A stretch of DNA of 64,000 nucleotides from Scatophagus argus (taxonomy: Eukaryota; Chordata; Actinopteri; Scatophagidae): positions 6,196,862 through 6,260,861 of the forward strand of contig NC_058510.1 in the NCBI RefSeq assembly GCF_020382885.2, in the 5' to 3' direction. The translations under genes and the position numbers were made by a program. How positions within the stretch are numbered: the first letter of the stretch is position 1; each line of letters starts with the position of its first letter. Positions 59,127 through 64,000 of this stretch are shown piece by piece. The notes under the pieces were generated by a model. The model had not been told where the DNA came from, searched no databases, and saw only the letters and a list, made by a program, of their open reading frames with translations.

Positions 59127-61600
59127 GTAAGCAAAAGTTTGCGTGTTTTCTATCAACTAAGCAATGATAGCTAATTTACTTCTCAGCCAGTGCAAGTGAT
59201 AAGTGATAAAATAACTATTTTAAATTATTAATATCATCCCTGTATCACGTTGCAGTTGCATTGATTTCCCCTCCTGTGTTCTCGGTTGAAATGGGACCAG
59301 AGGGGGTTATTGTAGTGCATTACAGCCGTGGTTGTTATAGTGATGTGGGAGATGCCAGGCTGTGCAGGGAGTTGGTGAACGAGGGGGTAGGGGGGCCACC
59401 AACTACAAAGAGCTTTATGGCCAAAGAAAGTTAATTAATGCAGAAATAAATAAGCACTTTGGCCCCGAGTTCTTTATAAGCTTAGAAAAGTTCTCAGCAT
59501 AATCTCCTTTCATAGCCCCTTGTTTTCAGATTTTGCCTCATTCTTTGCATGTACCAACTTAGCTACACTTAACTGTAGGAGTATGCAGTCATCACTACTG
59601 TGTAGTCACAGTTAATTATCCGGTTGTCTTGGCCTGCTGGATAGATTTTTATGCTAGAGTCAAACCGCTTTGTATAAGATCAGCCAAGTCACATCTGCTT
59701 TATGGGGAGTATAAACAACTACAATATAATTTTACACCAGGCTACAGGTTGTAAGTCTGTCTCACAAGGAGACATGTGTTAGGGGTTTATGGACTGATTC
59801 TGCAGTAGGTTCCTTCTTTTCTTGCTTTAGTCTGCAGAGCAAATAAGAAATTTTAACCAGCCATCTTCAGTGCTGTGGCTCACTCAGAAGGGACATTTAA
59901 AAGGGAAACACTGTGTTCCTTAAAAAAAAAAAAAAAAGTCTTCCAGACTTCCAAAGATCCAGCTACTTTCATCTAAGCTCACAAACCGATGGGAACCAAG
60001 GTTTATGATTGTCTCGGCTCTCTGTGTGATTTTAGTGGATTTGAGCTCTTAAGAAGCTTTCTGTTTTCATGGTTTTTGAATGTTGATGGAGCAGCCTTAT
60101 GCTTATTGTTGCACTTCTGTCAGGTTACACTGTTGGCTGTTGACAACGAGCCTTGGTGGTGTTTTGTACTTTCTGAGCTTTGTGCACTGTGTGGTGTTGG
60201 ATTTCTGTCTGTCTGTCTCCATGACAGTCCACAGCAGATCAGGTGAGTATGTGGCTGCCTGTGTGAGAGGACTGACACTCCCTGGTTTGGCTTGTACCTG
60301 TACTTCCCACGCTTTATAGAAAGGGGCGTGGCATCTTCCAGTTTCCTTCTCTCAGCCAGTTGAACAAATGAGGAACAAGGTTATGGTACGAATGAAACTC
60401 TAACCAGGAAACTGAACAAGTAATATCTGTGTTCACCTGACGCAACATGTTGTCTGTGTCAAAATCATATGACCACAAAAGAGGCCATATTTCTATCTTA
60501 TCTCTAAAATTTCACACAGGCGGTTTCCTTCTGATGTTAAGTCCTGTTTGGCTGTGTGCAAGCTTTTGGTGTCACTCTCAGGCAATGCTGAATAGCCTAG
60601 TTGTCTCCCTGATTAGGCTATCATGTGTAGGTGAAACCAGTCCTAAACACAGACTGGTAAAGCTCCGCTAATCAGATTATTACTAGGATGGAAGAGAAAT
60701 GGGCCATACGCACACATACATACACACTTCCACACACTGTTCCCTCACAAAGAAGATTTCCTTTCTTGCTGACACTTTTCATTTATGCTTGGAAACAGGG
60801 TGTAAGTTCAGCTAGCAAGCATCGAGACTTAAAAGATTTTAATACGGATTATAGATTTAATACTGAATATTGTCAAGTGTTTTTTGCACAGATGTGTACA
60901 CACTTACATGACAGATAAACTACAGTGAACTTTCTCTCTGGTACTGAACATATGTTCAGCTTAAGTTTAACAGAACCCTAGTTACGCACACTGATTTAGC
61001 TAATCAGCCAATCTGTTCTTTAAAAGACTATGTGGTGTTTTTTCAGGACATCTTAGAAGTATGTCTTCCTCACAGCTCAAATAAACAACCAGTAAAGTGA
61101 CAGCTTACAAAGGAATGGTGGTGTTGCTCCAGGGTGGTTGTGTCTGTCTCAGAGTTAAGCCAGAGAATGGAAAATGACAGAAAAGCTTTCTTTCCCTTGA
61201 TACTCTCTGTCTGCTGGTCTTTCAGTTTAATTCTCAGTTCATTTTGGCCTAATGAGTTTTATCCTAGCCTCAGGCAGGACATACCTTTGCAAAGGTGAAC
61301 TATGGCTAGTAGGTCACTTATCACCCTGCATTTATGACTCCTTACATAACCGCCTGGGTTTTCTAGCCAAACAGGAAGGGAGTCAATGATTTAAATGCTT
61401 TCCTCCCTGCTCAGCTCTGTGCACGCATGCATTTGAGTCTATGTACACAGTGTGCACGGGGAGAAAGGATGCTCCAACTAATTGTGCGTATGTTTTTAAA
61501 GTGCATGCCTTAAGCCCTTGTATACATGTTTATGTATCTGGGTGCATGTTCACCCTCGTCTCCTGGAGTCTAATCTCAGCCTGGCTCCAGCTGGCTGCCA

Positions 61601-61626
61601 TGTGTGTGTGTTTGTGTGTGTGTGTG
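61601..61626. repeat. (GT)n microsatellite
   Basis: GT run interrupted once by TTT. Confidence 0.88.
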
Positions 61627-63880
61627 GGGGGGAACTCCTCCCAGAGCTCTTAATTAACTCTGGACCAGGGCCCCAGAGTGCTGCTCCCATCCTCGGTTTA
61701 GCAGAAGGCCTGCAGTGATCGCGGTGCAGGCACAGCAGAGATGATACAGGAAGAGTGATCTGCATTCAGAGACAGTAGGGCGTGATAATAACATATATGT
61801 AAGTAATGTTTGTCTGAGTGTTGCAATATGCATGGCTGTAGATGTGGATGTAGTAGATGTCTATTGGCATCATTATGCAGTACACAGAGCTCAGCGTTTA
61901 AACCTCTGATGTTTATTTTTGAGAAAATTGAAGAAGGGGAAAGATGTTTTCAGAGTATACAGTGCCTTAAGTAAAATATTCTCATGCTAAAAGTAGCTTT
62001 TCGCAATTAAGTGTTGAATTTGTCTAGTAATATTAGCAATTATTGATTCTTAGGAGAGTGGCCATTTTAACAGTGGAGCAAGTAGGCAAAGATTGTCACT
62101 GAGATGCATTCAGGAAACATAAACTAACAAACGGTAGAGTTACTGGATTGTAAAGCATATTGCATGTAAATTGTTTATGTTCTAAGTCTGTGTTGTCTCT
62201 TTGTGAAATGCCATAGCATAGTCACCACCTGTGTAAGCTTGTTTCTTACTACCAGCACTGCCAAGTATTAGTGTACACCAACTGGCCTGTGACAGTTGGC
62301 GCCAAGTTTAGGGAGAAGGCAGAAAGGTGTTGAAAGATAGCACGGTTGGTAGAATGGCTGATAGCAAGACATGAGTGTCCCAAACAAAAGCAATGTACTG
62401 CAGCTGCAGAAATTCCTTCCCTATCTCCTAACTTTCTGCTTGGAAAATAGATGGAATAATTGATCCCGTCTATTTTTCCGGTTGCTACCCAACGTGATTC
62501 TTCTGTGGCTGAGGAGGAGGAAGTACAAGAAGACAATTCAGCATAGCTTTGAAAGCAGTACATTGTTCATGGGGAGGGGGGGGTGTTTACTGTCTGTCAG
62601 CAGTGGTGCTTGGCAGCGGTGGCTCTGTGTTTACATAAGTGTTCGGTGTGATGGAGCGAGCTGGTTGAAGTGACGGCAGATTCCACAGAGTTTGACTGAG
62701 AAAGCCCATCTGCCGCCGAACATGCGTGGGGACGGGAGTTATGGGAGCCTTCCAGGATCCCTGCGACTTCTGCATGTGTGCATAGCAAAGCTTAAAAAAA
62801 CGGCTTCAGTTAGGACTGAGTGATGCTGACAAAATCGCAACACTGTTTGTTGAATACTAATTATAATAATAAAAGTATGTTGGAGGTGACTGTTTGTGTT
62901 TTTAAGAGATACGTGTCCTCGTAGTCGTACTTTCTTTTATTGATGATGTGGTTGTAGCTTTAACTTCTCCTGTTATGTCATGTAAATACATATTGTTATA
63001 TCTACTCACAACCACGTTATGATATTGTAAAGAATTCATCATATGTTTATATTCTGTTAAATTGTTAAGGTTAAGGTGAACATAATGATTATGTAAATGT
63101 GTTCTATTCAATTAAATCTTCCAGAATTATTTAAAAATTAGGATTTTTGCTCTGTTTTATTATCCATATAACCAAAATCTGAAACAGTACAACAAGTACA
63201 ACAGAGACAGAGAGATTGAGTGATAGTCATTGTTTTTATCAAACTAATCTGGAAAAAGACCATAGAAAATCAGTGCAGGGACTTTGTGAACGTAAACTTG
63301 CATATACATGCACAAAATGTGTTATGGGGGGATTTTTCTGTAGGCTGGGAAAGGTGAGAGAAATGTTACTGGATAATTTTGAGAAGGGACAAAAGACATC
63401 AGCCTTTTTTTCACAGGATATATTCTGTCACCATAAGAAAAGCATGGGTGTGAATAATAAAATGAATAATGGACTTGTTCACTGTCAGGATGCTGGTGTG
63501 GTACATGCTGGCTCACTGTCACACTGTCATGGCTTACTGGGACACTTGAAAAGATCAGAGACATTGTTGGGGTGCTATAACACGTGTGCTTTATCTACTA
63601 TGACAAGATAAATGTGCCAAAGGTATTTTGGTAGAAGACCTATGTAGACAACAGACAAATAGCGCAGACTTCCTGTGTAGTATGATTAAGACTTGAACTA
63701 TGTCACTAATTTGAAGACCACACATCCTTCCCCCCACCGTCACCTCACTATCTGCGTAAACTGGAGCAAACCAGGCAATTTATTACATTAATCACAATGG
63801 ATTAGCAAGTTTCATTGCTTAGTCACGCTCACAAAGCCTCACTTCAAAGGCTGAGCTGCATTAACCACTGCCCTGAATCT

Positions 63881-63903
63881 CACACACACACACACACACA
63901 CAC
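63881..63903. repeat. (CA)n microsatellite
   Basis: Pure CA run of 23 bases, continuing imperfectly to about 63,915. Confidence 0.93.
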
Positions 63904-64000
63904 ATACACACATTCACAAAAAGCTGAACTTAGCACAGCACCACCCCAACAAGGGCCTCAGCTCTCCTTGGACTCTGAAATACAGCACCAAGGACAAATG

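Larger units (their letters stand above)
59127..64000 (+). other. Probable intron of the unidentified gene
   Basis: No exon, domain or recognised transposon was found. It contains an A run at 59,922-59,937, GT-rich tract 61,601-61,626, G run near 62,572-62,583 and (CA)n 63,881-63,903. Frames of up to 131 codons near 63.2-63.6 kb have no domain. Confidence 0.45.

Noticed and set aside
63216..63611. 131-codon plus-strand frame near the right end
   Set aside because: No domain, no splice signals in keeping with an exon, and a random-looking composition.

Overview
This window is nuclear DNA of a ray-finned fish, probably a spiny-rayed teleost. The evidence is interrupted vertebrate genes with canonical GT-AG introns, dense (CA)n microsatellites, and copies of repeat families I recognise as common in teleost genomes. 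No bacterial features, CRISPR array, rRNA or free-standing tRNA gene was seen.

Bases 1 to about 42,180 contain no exon that I can support. All long reading frames there are chance frames with no recognisable domain. The stretch holds microsatellites, degraded transposon copies, two tRNA-derived SINE copies in opposite orientation (34.4 and 40.4 kb), and several unique A/T-rich blocks with homeodomain-type TAATT/ATTA cores that look like conserved non-coding elements. It also has one promoter-like cluster at 24.72-24.98 kb. I cannot tell whether it is intergenic or one large intron.

From 42.19 to 58.2 kb lies a compact group of four genes. ythdf1 (minus strand, 45.02 to below 42.19 kb) encodes a cytoplasmic m6A reader; all coding exons except the last few codons are located. 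abhd10 (plus, 46.35-49.46 kb) encodes a mitochondrial alpha/beta-hydrolase, complete in five exons. tagln3 (plus, 52.19-54.12 kb, promoter and untranslated exon near 51.3 kb) encodes a calponin-family actin-binding protein, complete at 199 residues. A C1q/collagen adipokine gene, c1qtnf9-like (plus, 56.20-57.51 kb), is complete at 335 residues. The abhd10-tagln3 pair matches the neighbouring order on human 3q13.2. ythdf1 and abhd10 diverge from a 1.3-kb shared upstream region, most of which is a transposon copy.

From about 58.5 kb a further promoter and first exon are visible: paired inverted CCAAT boxes, several small upstream reading frames and a good splice donor at 59,126. The remaining 4.9 kb would be intron of that unidentified plus-strand gene. 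The genes act in unrelated processes (mRNA fate, protein depalmitoylation, actin binding, secreted signalling), so the grouping reflects chromosomal history and not a pathway. I found no convincing novel biological system. The observations most worth a second look are the inverted SINE pair with shared flanks, the transposon abutting abhd10, the promoter-like element at 24.7 kb and the unidentified gene start at 58.5-59.1 kb.
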